Source of the DNA: Nocardia colli | GTDB lineage: Bacteria; Actinomycetota; Actinomycetes; Mycobacteriales; Mycobacteriaceae | Assembly: GCF_008704205.1 (NCBI RefSeq) | Contig: NZ_VXLC01000015.1 | Span: forward strand, 124,001-188,000 | DNA: 64,000 bases | Direction of reading: 5' to 3' | In this document: piece by piece, positions 1 to 8,294 of the stretch | Numbering within the stretch: the stretch's first letter is position 1 | How the letters are laid out: the number at the start of each line of letters is the position of its first letter | The notes under the pieces: generated by a model | The model's database searches: none | What the model was told of the DNA's origin: nothing | The model's input: the letters and a program-made list of their open reading frames with translations, nothing else | Translations under genes and position numbers: made by a program

Positions 1-1
1 C

Positions 2-865
2 ACCGATCCCGACGGGCTCGCTCGCGCGGCCGAGGGCATTCTCTCCGCTGACGAGCAACAGGCCATTCTCCGTACGTCGCCTCCGCGCAGCGTGAAAACG
101 ATGACCTGGTCCAGCTCCGACCTCGCCCTCATCGATGAGGCCTCAGGGCTGATCGAACGTCCGGCGAAACTCGGCCACATTGTCGTAGACGAGGCTCAAG
201 ACCTCAGCCCGATGCAGATCCGCGCGATCGGCCGCCGCGTCGCCGGTGCCTGCACCGTCCTCGGTGATCTGGCCCAGGCCACCAGCCCGTCCGCCGCCGA
301 AGATTGGGCCGCCGTCCTCACTCACCTCGGCCGGCCGGACGGGCAGATCGAGGAGCTCACCCGCGGCTACCGAGTGCCCGCGCAGGTCATCGATTTCGCC
401 GCCCGCCTGCTGCCTCACATCGCACCTGAACTGCGCGGCCCGGCGTCCTATCGTCAGTCCGTCGATGCCCTCCAAATCACCAGGGTCGCACCGGAAGACA
501 TCATCGAGACGATACTCGGCGCCTGCGTCACTGCGTTGGCCGACGACGGATCCGTCGGACTGATCATCGCGGACCGCGACCTCCCGGAATTACATCAAGC
601 ACTGTCCGCCAACGGATTACCGCATGTCGTCCTCGGCGTCGATGACGACACCGACGCCCGCCTGGCGCTGGTCCCGGTCACTCTCGCCAAAGGCCTGGAG
701 TTCGACACCGTCCTGGTCGTCGAACCCGCCCGTATCGCCGCCGCGGAACGCCGAGGCCTGCAACGCCTTTACGTCGCGCTCACCCGAGCCGTCAGCAACC
801 TGCACATCGTTCACGCCGACGCCCTACCGGACCCCTTGGTGCGAGAACCCGCGATGAGCATCTGA
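2..865 (+). CDS. HelD/HelR-like superfamily 1 helicase, C-terminal part (5' truncated by window edge)
   Basis: The frame is open from the first bases of the window, so about 287 C-terminal residues are seen and the start lies outside. Visible helicase signatures are motif II (VDEAQDLSP), an LTRGYRVP stretch, the motif V region (VTLAKGLEFDTVLVVE) and motif VI (LYVALTRA) near the end. The wording of these motifs fits the UvrD-like HelD/HelR group, which removes RNA polymerase from stalled complexes; HelR versions protect against rifamycins. The assignment to HelR rather than another UvrD-like ATPase is inference, because the N-terminal coiled arm and the promoter are not in view. It ends 116 bases before the next small gene. 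Confidence 0.85.
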   Translation, partial: TDPDGLARAAEGILSADEQQAILRTSPPRSVKTMTWSSSDLALIDEASGLIERPAKLGHIVVDEAQDLSPMQIRAIGRRVAGACTVLGDLAQATSPSAAEDWAAVLTHLGRPDGQIEELTRGYRVPAQVIDFAARLLPHIAPELRGPASYRQSVDALQITRVAPEDIIETILGACVTALADDGSVGLIIADRDLPELHQALSANGLPHVVLGVDDDTDARLALVPVTLAKGLEFDTVLVVEPARIAAAERRGLQRLYVALTRAVSNLHIVHADALPDPLVREPAMSI

Positions 866-981
866 TTCCCGGTGGGAGCGACCACTCCGCGGCCGAATCG
901 GCGCGCTCCGCGCACGCGATGTGTCAGAGTTCTAGGTGACGGAAACATCAATCGGCGCAATGAGTTCGATGAGGTGGGCAG

Positions 982-1227
982 ATGTCGTTCGACGAAGTCG
1001 CGGACCAGTTGGGCTACCAGGAGGGGGAATCCCGTCCGATGAGCAGCGCTCAACAGTATTACGCCGACAAGAACAGTCCGGAATGGTTCTGGGAAACCAG
1101 CAACGATGTCGCCTACCACTTTCGGTGCCCGGCCGGGTTGTGGTGGGATACAAAGCTGCTGACCTGCAACTACCCCGAGCAAGCATACGAATCCGCCGAG
1201 TTCATCCCACCTCCCGACGCGCTCTGA
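982..1227 (+). CDS. Small CBM14/peritrophin-like putative chitin-binding protein
   Basis: An 81-residue protein. Its C-terminal half carries the sequence FRCPAGLWWDTKLLTCNYPE, which has the spacing of the core of a type-2 chitin-binding (CBM14, peritrophin-A) domain: Cys, Gly, aromatic/Asp, Lys-Leu, Cys, then a Pro. Only two cysteines are present instead of the six of animal domains. No signal peptide is visible, so where it acts is unclear. The ATG start lies 10 bases after an AGGTGGG stretch. Its last 26 bases overlap the end of the convergent MFS gene. Chitin binding is inferred from the motif only. Confidence 0.65.
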   Translation: MSFDEVADQLGYQEGESRPMSSAQQYYADKNSPEWFWETSNDVAYHFRCPAGLWWDTKLLTCNYPEQAYESAEFIPPPDAL

Positions 1228-2506
1228 TACCCTCTTCCGCCGCATCACCGCAGGTCTCGAGGCGAGGGATGGGGGAGGGCAGCAGGAACAGGAACGCGGT
1301 GAGGGCGGCGATGGTGGCGGTCCAGAGGGTGGGGCGCAGGCCGATGGCGGTCGCCAGCGTGCCGCCGGCCAGCGAGCCGAGGGGGCGGACCCCGTAGTTG
1401 ACGGCCCGATAGGCGCCGAAGACGCGGGAGCGCAAGGGATCCGGGGTGATGGCGGTGAAGAGGGACGAGGCGGCGATATCGAGCCACATCATCCCGAGTC
1501 CGGAGCCGAATTCTGCTGCGGTGAGCAGGATCAGGACCACGGGTGCGGAGCCGTGTGCGGCGGGGATCAGCAGCATGGGCGCGGGGAAGACGAGGCAGCC
1601 GAGAACGAAGGTCGGACCGATGCCGATCCGGTCGGCGAGTCGGCCGGCGGTGAGCGCGCCGAGTAGACCGCCGACCGCGCCCGCACCCAAAACCAGTCCG
1701 ACTGAACCAGGTTCGAGGTGCAGGGTGTCGATGGCGTAGAGCATGAACAACGCGACCACCATCAAAGTGAAGAAGTTGACGGTGGCGGTCGCGGCCAATG
1801 CGGAGCGCATGATAGGGGAGCGGGCGATGAACCGGATCCCCTCGGCCAACTGGCCGCGAACCGCTTGCTGCGCAGGCGGTTCGGCCGGTGTGATGCGGGA
1901 CAGAGTGAGCGCCGAGACGAGGAACGACAAAGCGTCGGCGAGTAGCGCGACGGGCGCCGACAGCAACTGCACCAGCAGGCCACCGACGCTCGGACCCGCC
2001 ATCTGCGACATCGCCCGGCTGCCGTTGATCAACGAGTTGCCCGCGACATACCGTTGCGGGGCAACGAGAGCCGGGAACAGGGGCGCGTTGCAGACGTCGA
2101 AGAGGACGGACAGCGTGCCCACCGAGAATGCCACGGCGTAGAGCTGGGCGAGGGTCAGTCCGTCGAACAGATAGACCACCGGGACGCTGGCGACGAGGAC
2201 GAATCGACCGAGATCCGCCGCGATCATCACCCGTCGCCGACGTGCACGGCGATCCGCCCAGACGCCCGCATGCAACCCGAACAGCAAGTGCGGCAACCAT
2301 CCTGCCGCCACGAGGTACCCCATCTGCGCGGCGTCGGCATGCGTGACCAGGACCGCAACCAACGGGATCACGACGAACGAAATCTGGTCGCCGAAGGTGG
2401 ATACCGTCTGTCCGGTCCAGTACCGGCGGAAACTCACGTCGCGCAGGAGCTCCGGGAACCAGCGTTTTCTGTTGCTGGACAGCGAGATCGAAGGCGGAGC
2501 GGACAC
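1202..2506 (-). CDS. MFS transporter (EntS/MFS_3-type drug or siderophore exporter)
   Basis: A 434-residue hydrophobic protein with about 12 predicted membrane segments. The N-terminal stretch FRRYWTGQTVSTFGDQIS and the loop motif GVWADRRARRRR are typical of the MFS_3 branch that includes enterobactin and macrolide exporters. The start is GTG, 5 bases after the stop of the upstream ArsR-type regulator, so the two are one transcriptional unit and the pump is probably controlled by that regulator. The 3' end overlaps the convergent CBM14-like gene. The substrate cannot be told from sequence. Confidence 0.85.
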   Translation of the reverse strand: MSAPPSISLSSNRKRWFPELLRDVSFRRYWTGQTVSTFGDQISFVVIPLVAVLVTHADAAQMGYLVAAGWLPHLLFGLHAGVWADRRARRRRVMIAADLGRFVLVASVPVVYLFDGLTLAQLYAVAFSVGTLSVLFDVCNAPLFPALVAPQRYVAGNSLINGSRAMSQMAGPSVGGLLVQLLSAPVALLADALSFLVSALTLSRITPAEPPAQQAVRGQLAEGIRFIARSPIMRSALAATATVNFFTLMVVALFMLYAIDTLHLEPGSVGLVLGAGAVGGLLGALTAGRLADRIGIGPTFVLGCLVFPAPMLLIPAAHGSAPVVLILLTAAEFGSGLGMMWLDIAASSLFTAITPDPLRSRVFGAYRAVNYGVRPLGSLAGGTLATAIGLRPTLWTATIAALTAFLFLLPSPIPRLETCGDAAEEGIRARREVG

Positions 2507-2511
2507 GACAC

Positions 2512-3114
2512 TCAGCCCCGAGGATTGTCCCTGCTGGTGGCGTCCGAAGGAAAGGCCAACTGCAACAACGTGATCGGCCGCGATCCAGCAGGCCGCTTGT
2601 CCACATCGTCGAGCCGTTCCAGATAGGGCTGCACCAACTCTTGAAACTTCTCACCCAGCTCGGTCAGCTCGGCCACCGTCAAATGCAACACCGTGTCGCC
2701 GAACCGGGCAGCCGCCTGCCACTCGGTGGGCTCCTCGGCACGGGTCTGAATCCACCGCGCCATGAGTTCGAAGTACCGCTCGGCAACGGCCATTTCGAGC
2801 GCCTCCGTGGCGGCCGCCGCCGCAGGGTCGGCAGTGTGCGCCTCCCAGCTGGTGAACAGCGCGGTGGCCTGCCACGGCTTCTCCCGCCCATGACCACCCC
2901 CGGCCTCCTCCACCAACCCGTACTTCGCCAGCTGACGCAGATGAAATGAGCAGCTGGCCACACTTTCCCCGATGGCATCCGCCGCCCGAGTGGCCGTCAT
3001 CGGCCCTGCACGCCGCAACAATCCCACCAGCGCCAGTCGCGTCGGATGCGCATATGCACGGAGCGCCCTCGGGTCGCTGAGCTGTACAGAGCTGGGCGAA
3101 TGCTGATCAGCCAC
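2512..3114 (-). CDS. ArsR-type winged-helix transcriptional regulator
   Basis: A 200-residue protein. Residues 10-75 form a winged helix (LRAYAHPTRLALVGLLRR, then ATRAADAIGESVASCSFHLRQL as recognition region and YGLVEEAG as wing entry), the HTH_20/ArsR pattern. The C-terminal part is helical and probably dimerises or senses a ligand. No metal-binding ELCVCDL motif of ArsR/SmtB is present, so it is likely not a metal sensor. It is the first gene of an operon with the MFS exporter just behind it, which suggests a repressor of that pump. Confidence 0.85.
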   Translation of the reverse strand: MADQHSPSSVQLSDPRALRAYAHPTRLALVGLLRRAGPMTATRAADAIGESVASCSFHLRQLAKYGLVEEAGGGHGREKPWQATALFTSWEAHTADPAAAAATEALEMAVAERYFELMARWIQTRAEEPTEWQAAARFGDTVLHLTVAELTELGEKFQELVQPYLERLDDVDKRPAGSRPITLLQLAFPSDATSRDNPRG

Positions 3115-3131
3115 GATCTATAGATATCTTT

Positions 3132-3143
3132 AGAAAGGTTTCT
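3132..3143. promoter_or_regulatory. Short palindrome in the ArsR-MFS promoter
   Basis: AGAAAGGTTTCT is a perfect 12-bp palindrome in an AT-rich patch 18 bases upstream of the regulator start. Its position and the local AT-richness fit an autoregulatory operator, but no binding consensus is known to me. Confidence 0.3.
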
Positions 3144-3222
3144 TTACAAGAGATCAAAGGATGCGCGGATCGACGGCCGACCTGCCTGGTGACTCCTTCG
3201 CCGGGGGTGAATCGCGACTTCG

Positions 3223-4932
3223 GTGCGCGGTCGAGCGGATATGTCGGTCCCCGATGCCAGACTCTGGGGCATGAGATGGGCGGTGGCCGAAGCGGGCGAG
3301 GGGGGTGCGCGTCTGTGTCCGCTCGATCGGGATGGTTATCCGGCGGGGCCGGTGGTGGACGAGCCGTCGCTGGCGGAGGCGGTGCGCTCGCGTCCGGAGG
3401 TCGATCGGTGGGTCTGGCGGTCTACGGCGGAGATCTACCGGACGTTGCTGGCCGCCGGGGTTCGGGTCGATCGGTGCTACGACGTGCAGGCGGCGGAGTC
3501 GCTGCTGATCGGGCACGAGGAGGGTCAATCGGGTCAGCCGCGGTCGCTGGCTGCCGCCTGGGCACGACTGCACAACCTGCCCGTCCCGCTGGACGCGCCC
3601 GCCCGAGCCGCCGAGACTCAGCCGTCGCTGTTCGAGTCCGGCCCGGCCCCGCTGCCGTCCGGCACGGACGAATTCACCGCTCTGCTGGAGGTTTACGCGG
3701 GGCAGATCGCGCGCACGGCGAAAACCGAATATCCGGAGCGAATGCGGTTGCTCGTCGCCTCCGAGTCGGCGGGCATGCTGGTGGCCACGGAGATGCATCG
3801 GGCCGGGGTCCCGTGGCGTGCGGACGTCCACCGCGAACTGCTGGACAAGATGCTGGGCGAACGCTTCCCCGGCAGCTCGGAACCGCGCAAGATGGCGGAG
3901 CTGGCCGATGAGGTGTCGCGCGCGCTCGGCGTGCGCGTCCGGGCCGACCTGCCGCAGGACATCATCAAAGCCTTCGCCCGCGCCGGAATCCTGCTGTCCT
4001 CCACCCGGAAATGGGAGCTCCAGCGGATCGATCATCCGGCGATCAAGCCGCTGCTGGCTTACAAATCGCTCTATCGCCTGCACACCGCCAACGGCTGGGC
4101 CTGGCTCGAACAATGGGTGCACGACGGCCGCTTCCGGCCCGAATACCTGCCCGGCGGCACCGTCACCGGCCGCTGGACCACCAATGGCGGTGGTGCACTA
4201 CAGATCCCGAAGGTGGTTCGGCAAGCGATCCGCGCGGACCCGGGCTGGTCCCTGGTCGTCGCCGACGCCGACCAGATGGAGCCGCGCGTCTTGGCCGCGG
4301 TCTCCCGCGACCCCGGATTGATGGAGGTCGCCGGCCGCGGCGACGACCTGTACGCGGACCTGGCCGCCCGCGCCTTCGGCGGCGACCGCGACCAAGCCAA
4401 GATCGCGCTGCTCGGCGCCATCTACGGTCAGACCTCCGGCGACGCGCTCACCCACATGGCCGAACTCCGCCGCCGGTATCCGGCCGCCATCGCCTATGTC
4501 GACGACGCGGCGCACGCCGGTGAGGAGGGACGTCTGGTCCGCACCTGGATGGGCCGCACCTGCACGCCGTTGTCCGCCGCACTGCCCGACGAGGCGGAAC
4601 TACCCCAGGAGGAAGTGCGCTACGGCACCGCCGCGGCACGCGCGCGCGGCCGCTTCACCCGCAATTTCGTGGTGCAGGGCAGCGCCGCCGACTGGGCCCT
4701 GCTGGTGCTGGCGGGCCTGCGCCACGCGATGCACCAGGCCGGCCTCCGTGCCGAACTCGTCTTCTTCCAGCACGACGAGGTCATCGTGCACTGCCCGGCC
4801 GAGGAGGCCGCGCAGGTCGCGGAGATGATCACCACCGCGGCCGACAATGCGGGCCGGATCGCGTTCGGTCCCACACCGGTGCGTTTTCCGTTCACGACAG
4901 CGATCGTGGAGTGCTACTGGGACGCCAAATGA
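3223..4932 (+). CDS. Stand-alone family A DNA polymerase (bifunctional 3'-5' exonuclease/polymerase type)
   Basis: A protein of up to 569 residues; the GTG at 3223 follows GGGGGTGA, but ATG at 3241 or 3271 (MRWAVAEA) may be the true start. The C-terminal half is a PolA palm/fingers: motif A reads VVADADQMEPR (catalytic Asp and the Glu steric gate kept, Tyr replaced by Ala and Leu by Pro relative to DYSQIELR), motif B is AKIALLGAIYGQ, and motif C is FFQHDEV. The N-terminal part corresponds to a degenerate 3'-5' exonuclease domain and there is no 5' nuclease. Such proteins are common in actinomycetes beside the main PolA; a repair role is inferred. It is probably a single-gene unit. Confidence 0.85.
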   Translation: MRGRADMSVPDARLWGMRWAVAEAGEGGARLCPLDRDGYPAGPVVDEPSLAEAVRSRPEVDRWVWRSTAEIYRTLLAAGVRVDRCYDVQAAESLLIGHEEGQSGQPRSLAAAWARLHNLPVPLDAPARAAETQPSLFESGPAPLPSGTDEFTALLEVYAGQIARTAKTEYPERMRLLVASESAGMLVATEMHRAGVPWRADVHRELLDKMLGERFPGSSEPRKMAELADEVSRALGVRVRADLPQDIIKAFARAGILLSSTRKWELQRIDHPAIKPLLAYKSLYRLHTANGWAWLEQWVHDGRFRPEYLPGGTVTGRWTTNGGGALQIPKVVRQAIRADPGWSLVVADADQMEPRVLAAVSRDPGLMEVAGRGDDLYADLAARAFGGDRDQAKIALLGAIYGQTSGDALTHMAELRRRYPAAIAYVDDAAHAGEEGRLVRTWMGRTCTPLSAALPDEAELPQEEVRYGTAAARARGRFTRNFVVQGSAADWALLVLAGLRHAMHQAGLRAELVFFQHDEVIVHCPAEEAAQVAEMITTAADNAGRIAFGPTPVRFPFTTAIVECYWDAK

Positions 4933-4980
4933 TCGCGACGCACACCGCCATACAGAGGTTGACGTAGCGGCCGGTTGACC

Positions 4981-4995
4981 ATGCCGCACCGGCAT
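4981..4995. promoter_or_regulatory. Inverted repeat upstream of the MerR gene
   Basis: ATGCCG-CAC-CGGCAT is a 6+6 bp perfect dyad directly after a TTGACC at 4975-4980. It lies 65 bases upstream of the MerR-type start, where MerR proteins usually bind between the -35 and -10 boxes. No convincing -10 hexamer at the expected spacing could be fixed. Confidence 0.4.
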
Positions 4996-5059
4996 AGTTT
5001 TGACTGGAGTAGATGTCGGCGCCCTCGTGCCGGCAACTCCGATTCCTGAGGGGGCAGTC

Positions 5060-5803
5060 GTGGCGTGGAGTACTCGTCAGCTAGCCGATCTCGCCGGCAC
5101 GAGCGTGCGGGCGGTGCGGCACTATCACGAGGTCGGGCTGCTCAACGAGCCCGAACGACGGTCGAACGGCTACAAGAGTTACGGCGTCGCGCACCTAGTG
5201 CGGCTGCTGCGGATCAAACGTCTGACCGATCTCGGCTTCTCGCTGGCTCAGATCGCCGAGATGGGCGAGGCCGCCGAACATCCCGAACAGGCGCTGCGCG
5301 CCCTGGACGCCGAGCTCGCGGCGAGCATCGAACGCATGCAACGCATTCGGGTCGAGCTGGCGCTGACCCTGCAGCAGGCCGCACCGACCGACCTGCCGCC
5401 CGCGCTGGCCCAGGCCGCCGCGCACGCGGAACTGTCCGACGCCGATCGCGCGTTCGTCGTCGTGCTGGCCCGGGTGCTCGGCCCCTCGGGCATCGACGCG
5501 TATATCGAGATGCTCCAGACCTACAAGGCAGATCCCGCGGCGGTCGAGTTCGACAACCTGCCCGCGGACGCCGACGCGAAGACCCGCCGCAATCTGGCCG
5601 CGCGGATGGTGCCGCAGGTCCGGACCATGCTCACCAAGCATCCGAATCTGTTGAACCCGTATGCCGACGCGCCGCGGGGTGCGCGTTATGCCTGGCAGAC
5701 AGCGGAAGTGGCGGTGAACGACCTCTACAACCCGGCCCAGATCGACGTGCTGGCGCGGGTCGGCGAGGAGATCGAGGCCTCGCCCGAGCCCGGCTGGGTG
5801 TGA
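5060..5803 (+). CDS. MerR-family transcriptional regulator
   Basis: GTG at 5060 is chosen because GAGGGGG sits 5 bases upstream and the protein then begins directly with the HTH (WSTRQLADLAGTSVRAVRHYHEVGLL), giving 247 residues. An upstream in-frame start at 5000 would only add a low-complexity tail. Residues 1-70 are the MerR winged helix, followed by a coiled coil (residues 80-115) and a roughly 120-residue C-terminal domain rich in Ala and Asp without metal-binding cysteines, so it probably responds to an organic ligand. No target gene lies next to it on the same strand. Confidence 0.85.
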   Translation: MAWSTRQLADLAGTSVRAVRHYHEVGLLNEPERRSNGYKSYGVAHLVRLLRIKRLTDLGFSLAQIAEMGEAAEHPEQALRALDAELAASIERMQRIRVELALTLQQAAPTDLPPALAQAAAHAELSDADRAFVVVLARVLGPSGIDAYIEMLQTYKADPAAVEFDNLPADADAKTRRNLAARMVPQVRTMLTKHPNLLNPYADAPRGARYAWQTAEVAVNDLYNPAQIDVLARVGEEIEASPEPGWV

Positions 5804-5825
5804 ACTCGAACCGTCCGGCCATGCC

Positions 5826-5854
5826 GTGGCCGCCCGCGCGAGGAGGGCGGCCAC
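5826..5854. terminator. Hairpin between convergent genes
   Basis: GTGGCCGCCC and GGGCGGCCAC form a perfect 10-bp stem with a 9-base loop between the stop of the MerR gene and the stop of the convergent monooxygenase. It can serve both directions; no U-tract is present, as is usual for actinomycetes. Confidence 0.6.
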
Positions 5855-5861
5855 GACTCGG

Positions 5862-7382
5862 TCAAGCCCCGAACCAGTGCGTGAGCGACTCGCGCAGCGT
5901 GCGTGCCGCGGTCTCGACAGGTTCGTCGATCGTTGCGGCCCAAGCGATGTGCGCGTCCGGCCGGATCAGGAGCGCATCGGCCGGGCGGTCACCGGTCTTC
6001 GCCGTGCGGATGTCCACCCGGTCCTGCCAATCACGCGCGATCTCCCGGAACTCCGGCCGATCCGCGAGGTCGAGCAGGACGGGCCGGGCGGCGCGCAGGA
6101 GTTCCGCGACACTGGTGACGCCGTCGTCCGTGTGCAGGGCGAGGTCGGGTGCGAACGTGCCGGCCAACGGGTGGTGTGCGGAACCGGGCATCGGATAACG
6201 GATATCGGCGTGGCCGACCAGCTCTCCCATCCGCCGCAACGCCGGCTCGTCGCTGACCAGTTCCTGGAACACCCGCCGCAACGCCTCCGCGGCCGGATCG
6301 TCGCCGCGCCGCAATGCCACCTGCGCTCGGGTTTGCAGCATCGCGCGGGCGCCGGCGAGGTGGCGTTCGTCGTGATAGGTGTCCAGCAGACCGTCCGGCG
6401 CCCAGCCGTTGATCTCCGCGCCCAACTTCCAGGCCAGGTTGACCGTGTCGAGCATGCCGACATTGAGCGCCGTGCCGGTGGCGGGGAACAGGTGGGCCGC
6501 ATCGCCGGCCAGCATGATCCGCCCGTCCCGGTACCGCTCGACCTGCCGATCCTTGAACGTGTAGCGCGACAGCCGAATCGGCTCGCCCAGCGGCAGTTCC
6601 GCGCCGAGCACCCGGCGCGCGCTGGCCGCCACCTCGGCGATGGTCAGCGGTTCATCGTCGTCGTATTCCACCGACTCGTCCTCGGTGGTCTGCATGGACC
6701 ACACGCCGTCCATGATCGCGAACGCGAACACGCCGCGCTCGGTCCGGGTGAAACCCGAAGGGACGAGGCCCAACCCGGGCACCTCGATATCGCCGTTGTC
6801 CAGCACCGTCACCGCATCCGGCACGGTGACCTGGGCCAGCCGGTTGACCTCCGGATAGGTGGTGCCCGGGAAGGGGATCGCGGCCAGCTCGCGGATCCGG
6901 CTGCGTCCGCCGTCGCAGCCGACCAGGTAGCGGGCGGTCACCTGCTGGATTCCGTCCGGTCCGCGTACCTCCGCGGTCACCGTGTTCTCGTCCTGGCGCA
7001 CTCCGAGTACCTCGTGCCCGCGCCGGATCTCGGCGCCGAGCTCGCGCGCATGCTCGTCGAGCAGGCGCTCGATCTCCCGCTGCGGGATCGGCAACGCGTG
7101 CATCGGCACGTCCGTCATCCCGGTGAAGTCCAAATAGATGTTGCCGAACGGGAATCGGGGCGCGAGATGCGGATCGCTGCTGATCGCCTCGAACCGGTCG
7201 AGCAGTCCGCGGTAACGCAGCAGGTCCAGGATTCGGCCGCCGATGCCGCTGGCTTTCGGGGTGTCGCGTCGCTGCGACTGTCGTTCCAGTACCAGCGAAC
7301 GCACTCCGGCAAGGCGCAGTTCACCGGCCAGCATCAGGCCACTCGGGCCCGCGCCCACGATGATCACGTCGGTGTCGGTCAC
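5862..7382 (-). CDS. FAD-dependent aromatic monooxygenase (class A, Rox/PheA-TfdB-like)
   Basis: GTG at 7382 is chosen since GGGAG lies 7 bases upstream and the FAD fold starts at once (VIIVGAGPSGLMLAGEL); the open frame further upstream has no coding character. The 506-residue protein has the Rossmann GxGxxG near residue 10, the DG motif (YLVGCDGGRSRIREL), the GD motif (GRIMLAGDAAHLFPATGT) and a C-terminal thioredoxin-like domain (ALLIRPDAHIAWAA), the layout of polyketide hydroxylases and of rifampicin monooxygenase Rox. The substrate-contact regions differ from the Nocardia Rox sequence as I remember it, so a rifamycin substrate is inferred from the promoter element, not from the protein. 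Confidence 0.85.
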   Translation of the reverse strand: MTDTDVIIVGAGPSGLMLAGELRLAGVRSLVLERQSQRRDTPKASGIGGRILDLLRYRGLLDRFEAISSDPHLAPRFPFGNIYLDFTGMTDVPMHALPIPQREIERLLDEHARELGAEIRRGHEVLGVRQDENTVTAEVRGPDGIQQVTARYLVGCDGGRSRIRELAAIPFPGTTYPEVNRLAQVTVPDAVTVLDNGDIEVPGLGLVPSGFTRTERGVFAFAIMDGVWSMQTTEDESVEYDDDEPLTIAEVAASARRVLGAELPLGEPIRLSRYTFKDRQVERYRDGRIMLAGDAAHLFPATGTALNVGMLDTVNLAWKLGAEINGWAPDGLLDTYHDERHLAGARAMLQTRAQVALRRGDDPAAEALRRVFQELVSDEPALRRMGELVGHADIRYPMPGSAHHPLAGTFAPDLALHTDDGVTSVAELLRAARPVLLDLADRPEFREIARDWQDRVDIRTAKTGDRPADALLIRPDAHIAWAATIDEPVETAARTLRESLTHWFGA

Positions 7383-7440
7383 TCGAAAACTCCCATTTAC
7401 GCAGGTTCTGGCTACGGCGGATGAGTATGCCGTACCGCCC

Positions 7441-7459
7441 GGGCCTTGCGGCAAGCCCC
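7441..7459 (-). promoter_or_regulatory. Rifamycin-associated element (RAE)-like inverted repeat
   Basis: On the minus strand the 19 bases read GGGGCTTGCCGCAAGGCCC, an inverted repeat with a CTTGC-N-GCAAG core, 59 bases ahead of the monooxygenase start. As I recall it, this is the consensus of the RAE found upstream of rifamycin-inactivating genes and helR in actinomycetes. A CATACT at 7424-7429 can be a -10 box with TTGCCG inside the repeat (7449-7454) as -35, at 19-bp spacing. The match is to memory, not to a database. Confidence 0.7.
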
Positions 7460-7541
7460 GGGGTGCGCTATATGTTGGGAGGGGAAAAGGTGGGGATGTG
7501 AAGTTCCGGCAACCGATTGGCAAGGCCGCGAACGAATCTGG

Positions 7542-8207
7542 TCATACCAGCGCGGCCCGACCTTGCGCGTATTCGATGAGGTTCTCGGCGTAGTTAGACG
7601 TGTCCTGGTCCACGAGGCACGCACGGAGTTGCGTGACCGCACCGTCGAGTTCCGGTCCCGGTCCACCATCGGCGAGCAGGACAACGATCGCCTCCCACGT
7701 CGCGAACTGCGGGTCCGGATCGGCCAGCAGCTCATCGAGGTATCCGTCGGGTTCCAGTAGTCGAAGTGCCCGGCGCGCGTAGGTGTGCACGCGCTTGGGT
7801 AGTTCCGCGCGGATGGTGTCGACGTCCTCTTGCAGCGCGTGCCCGCCGGGCAGGCCCGGATCGACCCGCAACGACCACAGTTCGGTCAGGTTCTCCGGCA
7901 GGCCACGTTGGTCGAGCAGGCCGGGGCCGCTTGCCCGCTCGATCGGCACGGGGGACAGCCCCAACTGTGCGTTGCGCCAGTTACGGAACTCCCACCAGGC
8001 GAGCGGTGTCGCGCTCAGGTACAGCCCGAAGCGGAGTACCTGCTGCCCGTCGGTCCAGGTGCGCTGCGTCCGGGTGCGCCCGACGGAGGCCAGGCCGCCC
8101 GGCACCTCCCGCACCCACAAACCCTCCGAGCCCTCGAAACCATAAGGCTGCAGCAGTTTGCCCGCATCGCGCGTCAGCCGGCGCAGCGCCGAGTCCATTC
8201 CGACCAT
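7542..8207 (-). CDS. Conserved hypothetical protein, DUF4304-like
   Basis: A 221-residue soluble protein. The N-terminal part (LLQPYGFEGSEGLWVREV, then a basic strand-rich region ending in LRFGLYLS) resembles the start of DUF4304 proteins, whose function is unknown. The C-terminal half is helical and acidic. There is no signal peptide or membrane segment. It ends 83 bases upstream of the RAE-like element, so it is not cotranscribed with the monooxygenase from that promoter. Its role is unknown. Confidence 0.65.
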   Translation of the reverse strand: MVGMDSALRRLTRDAGKLLQPYGFEGSEGLWVREVPGGLASVGRTRTQRTWTDGQQVLRFGLYLSATPLAWWEFRNWRNAQLGLSPVPIERASGPGLLDQRGLPENLTELWSLRVDPGLPGGHALQEDVDTIRAELPKRVHTYARRALRLLEPDGYLDELLADPDPQFATWEAIVVLLADGGPGPELDGAVTQLRACLVDQDTSNYAENLIEYAQGRAALV

Positions 8208-8294
8208 GTCAGCAGGCTAGCGGTACCCGCCGACATATTCGGATCAGCATGCATCGCACCGTGTTTCGCGGTATTCGGAGGACGCGTCTTCGGC

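Noticed and set aside
5862..7424. A 532-codon plus-strand frame opposite the monooxygenase
   Set aside because: No motif, Arg/His/Gln-rich composition; the minus-strand FAD motifs explain the region.
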